Shown here in pieces: positions 20,635-29,885 of a DNA stretch of 64,000 nucleotides (its first letter is position 1; each line of letters starts with the position of its first letter). Origin of the DNA: an uncultured Pelagibacteraceae bacterium (GTDB taxonomy: Bacteria; Pseudomonadota; Alphaproteobacteria; Pelagibacterales; Pelagibacteraceae); contig CABYZT010000001.1 in assembly GCA_902523515.1 (NCBI GenBank), positions 1 through 64,000 on the forward strand, given 5' to 3'. The notes below the pieces were generated by a model. The model was not told the DNA's origin, did no database searches, and saw only the letters and a list, made by a program, of their open reading frames with translations. Position numbers and translations under genes: made by a program.

Positions 20635-21498
20635 CTACTCTTTCAATAAAACTTTAGTTAAGACTTTTGCTATTATTGTTAAACTTATGATCATAATTAT
20701 TAAGTAGGTGAATGACATTGAAGCTGCATAACCCATCTGAAATTCTCTTAGCCCTTTTATGAAAATATAAAAACTTGAAGTTTCAGTTGAAGTTCCTGGG
20801 CCACCAGAAGTTAAAACGTAAACTGTATCCATTATCTTTGAAGCCTCAATTAACCTTATAATTATTGCTCCAATTGAGATGGGAGCCATCAATGGAAATG
20901 TTACATAAATAAATTTTCTAATTGGGCTAGCACCATCAATTGCAGCAGCTAAAAAAGGTTCTTTAGGTAATGACAATAACCCTGCTAATAAAAGTAAAAA
21001 CATAAATGGTGTCCATTGCCATACCTCAACTATTATGACTGTAAATTTTGCAATAACTGGATCTGTCAACCATTTTGGTGCTACACCAAAAACTGATAAC
21101 AAATCATTTACTGGTCCAAGAGACTCATGAAAAAAAGTTCTCCAAATAACCGTCATGATCACTGGGGTTGTCATCATTGGAACTAAAAAAAGAACTCTAA
21201 AAAATCTTTTAAATTTAATATCTTTCCAAACCATGTGTGCCAACGCAAAACCAATCACATATTGCAAGATAACAGTTGTAACTGACAAAAAACTCAACCT
21301 AAAAAAAGACTCCCAGAATCTAGGATCATCAGTAAATAATCTTATATAATTTTCTAAACCTATGTAATCTAAACCAGGATTATAACTGTTCCATCCTGAC
21401 AAACTTAATCTAACTACGAAAATAATTGGAAAAATTAATATTCCTATCAATACAAATAAACCTGGAAATAGGAAGAAATATTTATGCTTAAAATTCAT
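20635..21498 (-). CDS. ABC transporter permease (MalF-like)
   Basis: AAAIDGASPIRKFIYVTFPLMAPI EAA-type loop. Confidence 0.92.
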   Translation of the reverse strand: MNFKHKYFFLFPGLFVLIGILIFPIIFVVRLSLSGWNSYNPGLDYIGLENYIRLFTDDPRFWESFFRLSFLSVTTVILQYVIGFALAHMVWKDIKFKRFFRVLFLVPMMTTPVIMTVIWRTFFHESLGPVNDLLSVFGVAPKWLTDPVIAKFTVIIVEVWQWTPFMFLLLLAGLLSLPKEPFLAAAIDGASPIRKFIYVTFPLMAPISIGAIIIRLIEASKIMDTVYVLTSGGPGTSTETSSFYIFIKGLREFQMGYAASMSFTYLIIMIISLTIIAKVLTKVLLKE

Positions 21499-21529
21499 TT
21501 ATATAAAAAGGATTATATTATTTTTGTAA

Positions 21530-21559
21530 TATGTGGCCATTTAAATTAATGGCCACATA
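21530..21559 (-). promoter_or_regulatory. Perfect 11-bp stem-loop between binding protein and permease genes
   Basis: TATGTGGCCAT-ttaaatta-ATGGCCACATA; no T-run, so likely mRNA stabilising/processing hairpin. Confidence 0.78.
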
Positions 21560-21572
21560 AAGTATTTTTAAA

Positions 21573-23111
21573 CTATAGTTTGTTGTCTTCCATTTTGACA
21601 CCAACAGCATAGGCATCTTGAACTGCTTTTTTGCCTACTCTGCTTACAATTGCTTCCCACTCTTTAGCAACTTCGTCTAGAGCTTCTTGAGGAGATAATT
21701 GTCCTGCTAGAGCTTTTGAAGTTCCTGTAGCAACAGCACTTGTAAATTCAAATACACCTGGAACTCTTAGAGGGAAAACTCTATTATTACTTTTTTCCAT
21801 ATCTAAAAGTGTTTGAGTGTAACTGTTAGCGATCTCTGGATCCCAACCCATACTATTAATATAAATGTTAGGGTCAAAGTCTGAGTTTTTAAATGGGTTT
21901 ACACCAAATCTACCAATAGCTAAATCAGCTTGATGGTTTGCACCATTAGAAAAGAAGCAAAGATAATCAAATGCCATATCTTTTACTTTACTTTTCTTAG
22001 CAACACCTACAGCCCAACCCCAAACAATGTAAGGAGCTTGGTTGTATTGGTTTTCCCAGCTATTTGTAACTCTGTTCCAAACTCTATCAGCGCCTGGAAG
22101 TGGAGCTGCACCAACTTTATTTTTAATTGGGCTATCATCTTGCATTGCTGCAATAAACGCATCGTCCCATGAGAAACTAAATAAAGTTTGCCCACCACCA
22201 AATGATCCGATTTCATCACCTAGACCAAAGTTAGTTCCTCCTGGAGGAACATATTTAGTAGCTTCAACCCAATCAGTTAATGCTTCAACAAATCCTGGGT
22301 TATTGATGTTTGGCTTCATAGTTTCTAAATCAAAAAAGAAACCACCTGGAGTTCTAGGGTTTTTAGCATAAGCAACTGATCTGCTGAAAAAAGCTGCAAA
22401 CATTAAGTCATCTTTTTTCATAACCTCAGCAGAACCATATTCTTTTTCACCATCTCCATCCCAATCCCAATCATTGAAATATTTAGCCATTTGAGCGTAT
22501 TCTTTCCAAGTTCTTGGAACTCTTAACTCATTACCTGTGTCAGCTTTATATTTTTTCTGCATTTCTGGATTATCAATGACATCTTTTCTATATTTTAAAT
22601 AATGTCTGTCACCATCAACTGGGTATTGATACATAGTTCCGTCCCAAGATGATACACCCATGTGAGATTTAGTTACGTCTTTCATCTCAGGTGAGTTCAT
22701 ATACTTCTTAGGAACTGGTGCTAAATATCTTTTCCAGTCATTGATGAAGTTAGAAAATCCAAACACAACATCGTAAGGAGCCTGTCCAGCTTGAAAAGGA
22801 ACCATTGCTTTTGAGTACAAATCACCTGCTGGTGTATGTGTAACTTCAACTTTTGCACCGGTTAATTTCTCAAACTGTTCAGCGTGTAAAGCTGTTGGCT
22901 CTCCCATTACTGGAATTGCGTGAGTGTTTATTTTAAGAGTTTTTCCTTTGTAATTTTTCTTAGACATCTTCTCATAAGAACAATCACCAGGAATATCTCC
23001 TGTAGCTTTGATATGTGGAAACTGATCGCTCCACTTATCAGCATATGCCATAGGACTAAATATCATCAAACTTGATATTACAGCCGTCAAGCAAGTTTTC
23101 ATTAGTTTCAT
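21573..23111 (-). CDS. ABC transporter substrate-binding protein (carbohydrate/polyol type)
   Basis: Signal peptide, large extracellular SBP, first gene of the permease/ATPase operon. Confidence 0.87.
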   Translation of the reverse strand: MKLMKTCLTAVISSLMIFSPMAYADKWSDQFPHIKATGDIPGDCSYEKMSKKNYKGKTLKINTHAIPVMGEPTALHAEQFEKLTGAKVEVTHTPAGDLYSKAMVPFQAGQAPYDVVFGFSNFINDWKRYLAPVPKKYMNSPEMKDVTKSHMGVSSWDGTMYQYPVDGDRHYLKYRKDVIDNPEMQKKYKADTGNELRVPRTWKEYAQMAKYFNDWDWDGDGEKEYGSAEVMKKDDLMFAAFFSRSVAYAKNPRTPGGFFFDLETMKPNINNPGFVEALTDWVEATKYVPPGGTNFGLGDEIGSFGGGQTLFSFSWDDAFIAAMQDDSPIKNKVGAAPLPGADRVWNRVTNSWENQYNQAPYIVWGWAVGVAKKSKVKDMAFDYLCFFSNGANHQADLAIGRFGVNPFKNSDFDPNIYINSMGWDPEIANSYTQTLLDMEKSNNRVFPLRVPGVFEFTSAVATGTSKALAGQLSPQEALDEVAKEWEAIVSRVGKKAVQDAYAVGVKMEDNKL

Positions 23112-23137
23112 TATTACCTCTCTCTTCCTTTCCTTAA

Positions 23138-24199
23138 TTACGGAACTAAAACAGCTCGTCCCTTAACTTTACCGTCGTTAAGATCATGGAGCGCTTTATT
23201 AGCATCGTCCAATTTATATTCTTGCATGGATAGCTTCACTTTTCCTCGATCAGCTAACTCCATCAATTCATATAATTCAGACCACGTTCCCACTAAATTA
23301 CCTACGATTGTTTTTTCAGAAATAATCAAATCAACTGCTAATGATTTAATTTCTTCCCCATATCCAACAATGTAGTAAAAACCACCATTAGAAGTCATTT
23401 GAATCCCCATGGCAGTAGATCCTTTTTCACCTACGAAATCGATAACAGCCTCTGAACCTTTTCCTTTAGTTAGTTCTTGAACCTTTTCAATTTCATTTCC
23501 ATCAATTAAAACTCCATGATCGCCACCGAGTTCCATTGCATGTTTTAAAGCTGCTTCAGATTTCTCAACTATAATAATGTCGGCAGCACACATTGCTTTC
23601 AAGCATTGAATAGCAATATGCCCTAAACCTCCAGCTCCAATTATCGTACAGCTTTGACCTGGCAATAAATGTCTAGTCGCCTTTTTAACAACTCTATAAG
23701 CTGTGAGACCAGCATCTGAAAAAGGTGCAACATCTTTAGGTGCTAAAACTTTTGGAAGCTTAATTAAATTTCTAACACTCGTTTTTAATAGTTCTGAATA
23801 TCCACCCTCTTTGATACTTAACCCAGGGAATGCTCCGGCGGCGGCATGCATATCATTACCTCTTCTACAATCTAAACAAGTACCACCTGTTCCTGATATT
23901 AATGGGTGCAAAATAACTGGGTCACCTTTTTTATATTCTGTAACATCCTTACCTACGTCCTCTACCCATCCTGCATTTTCATGTCCCATCACACATGGTA
24001 ACAAAGTTCCATCTGGATCTTGAATATGTTTCCATACTCCTTCAATTATATGTAAATCTGTTCTGCAAACTCCTGCAGCACCAATTTTAACAATTACATC
24101 TGATGCCTTCTCAATCTTCGGATCTGGCATTTCTTCACCTGTAACCCAAACCTTTTCTTTCATTTCTGGGTCATACTTGTGCAAAACCTGAGCTTTCAT
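23138..24199 (-). CDS. Zinc-dependent alcohol dehydrogenase
   Basis: GVCRTDLHIIEG, GHENAGWVEDVG, GAGGLGHIAIQCLKA. Confidence 0.92.
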   Translation of the reverse strand: MKAQVLHKYDPEMKEKVWVTGEEMPDPKIEKASDVIVKIGAAGVCRTDLHIIEGVWKHIQDPDGTLLPCVMGHENAGWVEDVGKDVTEYKKGDPVILHPLISGTGGTCLDCRRGNDMHAAAGAFPGLSIKEGGYSELLKTSVRNLIKLPKVLAPKDVAPFSDAGLTAYRVVKKATRHLLPGQSCTIIGAGGLGHIAIQCLKAMCAADIIIVEKSEAALKHAMELGGDHGVLIDGNEIEKVQELTKGKGSEAVIDFVGEKGSTAMGIQMTSNGGFYYIVGYGEEIKSLAVDLIISEKTIVGNLVGTWSELYELMELADRGKVKLSMQEYKLDDANKALHDLNDGKVKGRAVLVP

Positions 24200-24275
24200 C
24201 GTATCCTCTCTCTTTTTTAATTTCTAAAACATTATTAAAAAATTGAATTGCAAAGGAGTCAATGCCGCTTTTAAG

Positions 24276-24292
24276 TGTTCAATTATTGGACA
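24276..24292. promoter_or_regulatory. Candidate operator, near-perfect inverted repeat
   Basis: TGTTCAAT-T-ATTGGACA (7 of 8 arm pairs) in the divergent ADH/AcoR-like interval once the regulator start is moved to 24346. Confidence 0.35.
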
Positions 24293-24345
24293 ATTACAAC
24301 CTGTGGTTAGTTGTTGAATACCCTAATTTTAATTATCTTTTTGAA

Positions 24346-25434
24346 ATGGAAAATCTATCATCTCAAAAAAAAGAGTTTAAAAACATCCTGAAAAAAAGAG
24401 GAATGATGTCCTATCAAATGGGCAAAGAAATTTCAGATAGTTGGTCAAGATGCATCGCTGAGGGTCTTGATCCATTTAAAGATCCAAAACAAAGCGTAGT
24501 ATCCTCTATTCAATTAAAAGAGATCAAAGAAAAAAATGAGGCTCTTAGAAAAATAGTTCTCCCAGAATTAGAACTTTTATACTCACAAATTGCCGGAACT
24601 AATTTTATGGTTGCATATTCAGATGAGAATGGGTTAGTGCTTGATACAATATATGATAAAACTTGTCTTCAAACCGACGTAGGTAAGACTGTTATACCTG
24701 GATCAATTTGGGCTGAAAAAGTCTGTGGCACTAATGGTTTGGGATTATCTGTAGAATTAAAAAAACCAACAATAGTTTCTGGTAAAGAACATTTTTTTAC
24801 AGCGCATGAAAATATATCTTGTTTCGCAAGTCCAATAATTAACTATGACGGTAAGACTATTGGAATTATAGACGCTTCAACTGACTATATGTCTAGAGAG
24901 CAACATACTCTAGCTTTAGTGAAACTAGCAACCAGAAGTATTGAAACAAAATTATTTTTAAAAAAGTTTGAGCATGAATTAATTTTATCCTTTCATCCTC
25001 GACAAGAATATTTATCAACCACAAGTGTTGGTTTATTGGCTGTCAATGGAGATGGTCTAATTGTAGGTGCTAATAGTAATGCAAAAATTATGCTTAATGG
25101 ATTAGTAGATCTTAAAAATGAAAATTTTAATAAAATTTTTACTAATTCATTTTCATCTATCGCATCAGATTTATTAAATAATAAAACATTAAAAATTACT
25201 GATCATTTAGGCTCATCTGTTTTTGTTGTCAAAAGTCAAATTTTTAAAGAAAATAAATTTGTTGAAACAAAAAAAGGAAAAAAAGTGAGTACTTGTAAAA
25301 ATTGTGAAGATACAAAAATCAAAAGAGAGAAATGTACTTTAATTAGATCAACTTTTGATGAAACAAATAATATTTCTGCAACTTCTAGAAAATTAGGTAT
25401 TTCTAGAACAACAATTTATAAACACTTACAATAA
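24346..25434 (+). CDS. AcoR-like regulator: GAF plus PAS-like plus Fis-type HTH, no AAA+ domain
   Basis: SWSRCIAEGLDP, GSIWAEKVCGTNGLG, CFASPIINYDGKTIGIIDAS, C-terminal NNISATSRKLGISRTTIYKHL. Confidence 0.82.
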   Translation: MENLSSQKKEFKNILKKRGMMSYQMGKEISDSWSRCIAEGLDPFKDPKQSVVSSIQLKEIKEKNEALRKIVLPELELLYSQIAGTNFMVAYSDENGLVLDTIYDKTCLQTDVGKTVIPGSIWAEKVCGTNGLGLSVELKKPTIVSGKEHFFTAHENISCFASPIINYDGKTIGIIDASTDYMSREQHTLALVKLATRSIETKLFLKKFEHELILSFHPRQEYLSTTSVGLLAVNGDGLIVGANSNAKIMLNGLVDLKNENFNKIFTNSFSSIASDLLNNKTLKITDHLGSSVFVVKSQIFKENKFVETKKGKKVSTCKNCEDTKIKREKCTLIRSTFDETNNISATSRKLGISRTTIYKHLQ

Positions 25435-25440
25435 ATTTAT

Positions 25441-26355
25441 TCAATCAATTGGGTAGTCCCAAGCATTACCGCCTATAACTTTGGAAATAGCTGAAAAATC
25501 TTTAGTATCATTTCCATCTTTACAAAATTGGTCATAAATTTCTAAAGCCATTTTTCCTAATGGTGTTTCTGCATTCACACTCTTGGCACAATCATTTGCA
25601 AGTTTAAGATCTTTATTCATCATTCCTGCAGAGAAACCCGGACGATAATTATTATTTGAAGGCGTGCCATCAATTAATCCAGGCAAAGGTGGATAAACAG
25701 AAATTGGCCAACTATTACCTGATGCATTTTTCATAATTTCATGAACTTTTTTAATATCTATATTTAATCTTTTGGCTAACATTAATGACTCTGAAGCAGC
25801 AATCATTGCAATGCCTAGAGCCATGTTGTTACAAATCTTAGCGCCGTTCCCACTACCTAAATCACCTGCATGAAATATATTTTTTCCCATGATTTTTAAT
25901 AAAGGAAGTGCTTTTTCAAAAGCTTCTTTTGATCCACCAACCATTATATTTAAAGTTGCTTTTTGTGCTCCCATTACTCCACCACTAACTGGCGCATCAA
26001 TCATTTCTATTCCTTTTTCTAAGGCTTTTTTTCCAATCTTGATAGAAGTTTGAATATCAATTGTAGAACAATCAATTAGCAAACAATTTTTTGAAACTTT
26101 ATTTATTATTCCATTATCACCTAAATAAACTTCCTTAGAATGCTTGCCCTCTGGAAGCATAGTGATAACCGTCTCAACATGATCTGTAATTAGATCATCT
26201 AAATTTTCCGCTGTTTCAAGATTTTTATCTTTTGCAATCCCAAGCATTTTTTTTGAGACATCAAAAACTTTTACAGATTTACCTGCCTTCATTAAATTTT
26301 CAGCCATTGGACAGCCCATGTTGCCAACGCCGATGAAAGCTATCGATTGAGACAT
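25441..26355 (-). CDS. Beta-hydroxyacid dehydrogenase (3-hydroxyisobutyrate dehydrogenase/tartronate semialdehyde reductase family)
   Basis: FIGVGNMGCPMAENL, DAPVSGGVMGA, GSGNGAKICNNMALG. Confidence 0.9.
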   Translation of the reverse strand: MSQSIAFIGVGNMGCPMAENLMKAGKSVKVFDVSKKMLGIAKDKNLETAENLDDLITDHVETVITMLPEGKHSKEVYLGDNGIINKVSKNCLLIDCSTIDIQTSIKIGKKALEKGIEMIDAPVSGGVMGAQKATLNIMVGGSKEAFEKALPLLKIMGKNIFHAGDLGSGNGAKICNNMALGIAMIAASESLMLAKRLNIDIKKVHEIMKNASGNSWPISVYPPLPGLIDGTPSNNNYRPGFSAGMMNKDLKLANDCAKSVNAETPLGKMALEIYDQFCKDGNDTKDFSAISKVIGGNAWDYPID

Positions 26356-26356
26356 T

Positions 26357-27310
26357 TTAATTTACTTTATTAATACAATTTCCAGTTCTAAAAAACTCAT
26401 CTAAATTATCAATTGCTAAATTTCCCATTGCAATTCTTGTATCTTTTGTTGCACTCCCCAAATGAGGTAAAACAAAAGCACTTGGGATTTTTAAATAACC
26501 AGGATTAAGATTTGGCTCATTTTTATAAACATCTAATCCTGCTGCATAAATTTTTCTTCTATTTAATGCATCAATTAAAGCATCATCATCAACTATATCA
26601 CCTCTTGCAACATTAGTTATCACAGCACCTTTAGGAAAATACTCAACAGTCTCTTTATTTATCAAGTTCTCTGTTTCTTTTGTGGCTGGACAACAAATTG
26701 ATAAAACATCTGAGACTGAAAAAAGACTTTTTATGCTGTCATGATATATTGCACCTTGTTCTTTATCTTCACTTAATTTTGAACGATTATGGTAATGAAT
26801 AACCATACCTAAAGACTTTGCAATTTTTGCAATTTTTTGACCAATACGACCCATGCCTAAAATTCCTAATCTTGTTCCTGTTAATTGTTTCCCAATTAAA
26901 TAATCAGCAGACCACTTCCATCCACCTTCTTTTGCAGACTCTATTCCTTCGGAAGCTCTTCTGCACGCTCCTAAAATTAGTAAAATTCCAATTTCTGCTG
27001 TAGCATCTGATAGAACTTCTGGAGTATTTGTTACTGCAATACCTCTATTCTTTGCTGCTTCTAAATCAATGTTTCCAAATCCAACTGCAAAATTTGAAAT
27101 AATTTTTACAGAGTCTGGTAATTGATTAATTGTTTCTGCATCTAATTTTTCAGTTAATGATGATAATATCCCGTCAAATCCTTCACTCATTTCAATTATT
27201 TTTTTTTGTGAATAAAGTTCATCATTAGTATTAAATTTAGCATCAAATAATTTAGATGCTTTATCTTCACTTTCTCTAATTAAACGTCTTGTAATTATAA
27301 CCTTTTTCAT
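26357..27310 (-). CDS. D-2-hydroxyacid dehydrogenase (glyoxylate/hydroxypyruvate reductase-like)
   Basis: LGILGMGRIGQKIAKIAKS, TNVARGDIVDDDALIDAL, LPHLGSAT. Confidence 0.92.
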   Translation of the reverse strand: MKKVIITRRLIRESEDKASKLFDAKFNTNDELYSQKKIIEMSEGFDGILSSLTEKLDAETINQLPDSVKIISNFAVGFGNIDLEAAKNRGIAVTNTPEVLSDATAEIGILLILGACRRASEGIESAKEGGWKWSADYLIGKQLTGTRLGILGMGRIGQKIAKIAKSLGMVIHYHNRSKLSEDKEQGAIYHDSIKSLFSVSDVLSICCPATKETENLINKETVEYFPKGAVITNVARGDIVDDDALIDALNRRKIYAAGLDVYKNEPNLNPGYLKIPSAFVLPHLGSATKDTRIAMGNLAIDNLDEFFRTGNCINKVN

Positions 27311-27315
27311 AATTG

Positions 27316-28605
27316 TTATTTTAATATTTCAGGTTTTGGTCCACCTGTGTACCAATCTAAAACTTCAATTGTATGTAATATTGGAACTTTAGTACCATGA
27401 GCGATTTGGGTAATACAACCAATATTTCCAGTAGAAATAAAGTCTGGATTTAAACTTTCAATATTATTGACTTTTTTCTTCAATAATTGTTTTGCAATTT
27501 TTGATTGCAATATGTTGTAAGTACCAGCTGATCCACAACATATATGTCCTTCTGGGATTTCCATAATTTCATTGTTAGTTTTCTCAAGTAACGAAACGGG
27601 TTGAGAATGAACTTTTTGACCATGCTGCATTGAACATGCAGAGTGATAAGCTACTTTATATTTTTTTCCTTTATCTTTAATATCAAGTTTTAAACTTTCA
27701 AATATATATTCCGATATATCTTTTGTAAGCTCTGATATTACTTTTGCTTTTTTACTCAGTTCTTTGTCCTCACGAAAAATAAATCCATAATCTTTCATTG
27801 TTGTCCCGCAACCTGATGTATTTGATAAAATTGCATCTAAATTTCCCTTTTGATGCTCCTCATACCAAGTGTTTATATTGTTCTTAAAATCTTGATGTGC
27901 ATCCTCCTCTTTTCCAAGATGATGATTTAAAGATCCACAACAACGAATTTTTTTTGGAACAACTACTTCTACACCGTGTCTGTTTAATAGCCTTATTGTT
28001 GCTTCATTAATTTGAGGAGATATTTCTTTTTGTACACATCCTGTTAAAAGAGCAACTCTAGCAATTCTTTTTTTAGTAGAGGATTTGTAAACTTCTTTAA
28101 TTGGTAAGCTTTTTTTAGGAAATTTTGTAGGCATTAACTCAATCATGTCCTTAATTTTTGAAGGCATTAAGAATTTAAATGGCTTCGATAATTTTACTAA
28201 TAAACTTGATAATCTAAAAACTTTTGTATTTGGAAGAGTGATAGATAAAAAATATCTTATTAACTTATCAAAGAATGATCTTTGATAATTTTTTTCAATA
28301 TATTTTTTTCCATGGTCAATTATATGCATGTAATTTACTCCTGCAGGACAAGTAGTCATACAGCTGTAACATGAGAGACATCGATCGATATGCTTTACAA
28401 CTTTTTCAGTTGGCTTCCGATTATTTTCTAACATATCTTTAATTAGATAGATACGTCCTCTAGGTCCATCTAGCTCATCACCTAAAAGTTGATGAGTAGG
28501 GCATGTAGCATTACACATTCCACAATGCACACACTTTTTAAAAACTTTTTCGTTTGCAAAATTGTCTGGATCTCTAAGCTGTTCTTCAGTAAATTTTGTT
28601 TGCAT
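27316..28605 (-). CDS. glcF: Glycolate oxidase iron-sulfur subunit
   Basis: Two ferredoxin motifs CVHCGMCNATCP and CLSCYSCMTTCPAGV; CCG domains; follows glcD/glcE. Confidence 0.93.
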   Translation of the reverse strand: MQTKFTEEQLRDPDNFANEKVFKKCVHCGMCNATCPTHQLLGDELDGPRGRIYLIKDMLENNRKPTEKVVKHIDRCLSCYSCMTTCPAGVNYMHIIDHGKKYIEKNYQRSFFDKLIRYFLSITLPNTKVFRLSSLLVKLSKPFKFLMPSKIKDMIELMPTKFPKKSLPIKEVYKSSTKKRIARVALLTGCVQKEISPQINEATIRLLNRHGVEVVVPKKIRCCGSLNHHLGKEEDAHQDFKNNINTWYEEHQKGNLDAILSNTSGCGTTMKDYGFIFREDKELSKKAKVISELTKDISEYIFESLKLDIKDKGKKYKVAYHSACSMQHGQKVHSQPVSLLEKTNNEIMEIPEGHICCGSAGTYNILQSKIAKQLLKKKVNNIESLNPDFISTGNIGCITQIAHGTKVPILHTIEVLDWYTGGPKPEILK

Positions 28606-29885
28606 TAAACACCTCTATACATTTTACCTGGGTTTAAAATTCTTTTTGGATCAAAACTTTGTTTTACTTTTTCAGAAATCATCAAACGTACTTTATCAAC
28701 AGTAAAAATAGGTTCACCATAATCATATTCGGATGAAGTTTTAATTACTGTCAAATAACCTCCAAAATCGTTTGCCATTTTTTTTAAATCTTTAATCTTT
28801 TCCTCTTTTTTACTATTAACTTCAATCCAGAATAACGACCCACACCAATCAATAAAATAATTATGGTTATTTTCCAAATATTTGGATAATTTTGAACCAT
28901 TCGCTGGTGGTATCACCATTCGTATTAAATTGTGTTCGGTCTTTTCGAATACCTCTAAATTATTTATTTTTTTCCAAAATGGTTCTGATTGATAAACATC
29001 AAGTGTAGAAATATCTGAATTGTTTAATTCGAGTTCTTTTTTTAAATTATTAATTTTTTCCTCAATTGAAATTTTATCCCCCTCAACTCTAAATGCTACA
29101 AACGAAACTTTTGATTTAAGATCATTAAACTTAAAAACATTATTTCTTTTAACTGAAAATTCTTTATCATTTGATTGCTCTGGAATAAAGACAGCACCAG
29201 AAATTTCACTACTTGAACTAGATAATTTATTAAAAAAATCATAAATTTGTTCAAAATTATCAGGATAAATTATAACAGTTTTCGAAGAGTCTTTTTTAGG
29301 TAAAACCTTTAATGTAATTTCAGTCAAAGCAACAAGTGTACCAAACGAACCAGCTATAAGTTTTGATAAATCATAACCCGTAACATTTTTAACGACAGTA
29401 CCTCCTGATTTAATTATATCTCCTTTTCCATTCACTCCCTTAAAACCTAGGACATGATCTCGAACACTTCCAACTTTAAATCTTCGTGAACCTGCATAAT
29501 TACATGATAAGTATCCTGCTATTGTTCCTTTATTTGATTTGCCATCTTTAATATACCCAAAGTCTATTGGTTCAAAAGCTAGCTCCTGACTATTTTCACT
29601 TAAGACCTTGTCGATTTCATTAATTGGTGTGCAGGCTTTTACTTTAATATACAATTCCTCAGGTCTATAGTCGATTATACCAGAAATTTTAGACAAAGAG
29701 GTAGTGTTGGCCGATTGAGTTTTGTTTCCAATAAAGCTTTTTGAATTGTTACCGATAATTTCAGTTGGAGAATCTTGTTCATATAGTTCCCGAATTAAAT
29801 CTGAAACTTCAACCTCATCTTTAGGGTAATAGACGTTATTAGAATCTTGGAAGATCTGGGAATTTATCTTTATTTTTGTGGACAT
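28605..29885 (-). CDS. glcE: Glycolate oxidase FAD-binding subunit
   Basis: FAD_binding_4-type domain, GGTVVKNVTGYDLSKLIAGSFGTL; start likely MSTKIKI at 29885. Confidence 0.9.
   Translation of the reverse strand: MSTKIKINSQIFQDSNNVYYPKDEVEVSDLIRELYEQDSPTEIIGNNSKSFIGNKTQSANTTSLSKISGIIDYRPEELYIKVKACTPINEIDKVLSENSQELAFEPIDFGYIKDGKSNKGTIAGYLSCNYAGSRRFKVGSVRDHVLGFKGVNGKGDIIKSGGTVVKNVTGYDLSKLIAGSFGTLVALTEITLKVLPKKDSSKTVIIYPDNFEQIYDFFNKLSSSSSEISGAVFIPEQSNDKEFSVKRNNVFKFNDLKSKVSFVAFRVEGDKISIEEKINNLKKELELNNSDISTLDVYQSEPFWKKINNLEVFEKTEHNLIRMVIPPANGSKLSKYLENNHNYFIDWCGSLFWIEVNSKKEEKIKDLKKMANDFGGYLTVIKTSSEYDYGEPIFTVDKVRLMISEKVKQSFDPKRILNPGKMYRGV

Noticed and set aside
22007-22371. Overlapping small ORFs on both strands
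   Set aside because: All nested within the ABC binding-protein gene
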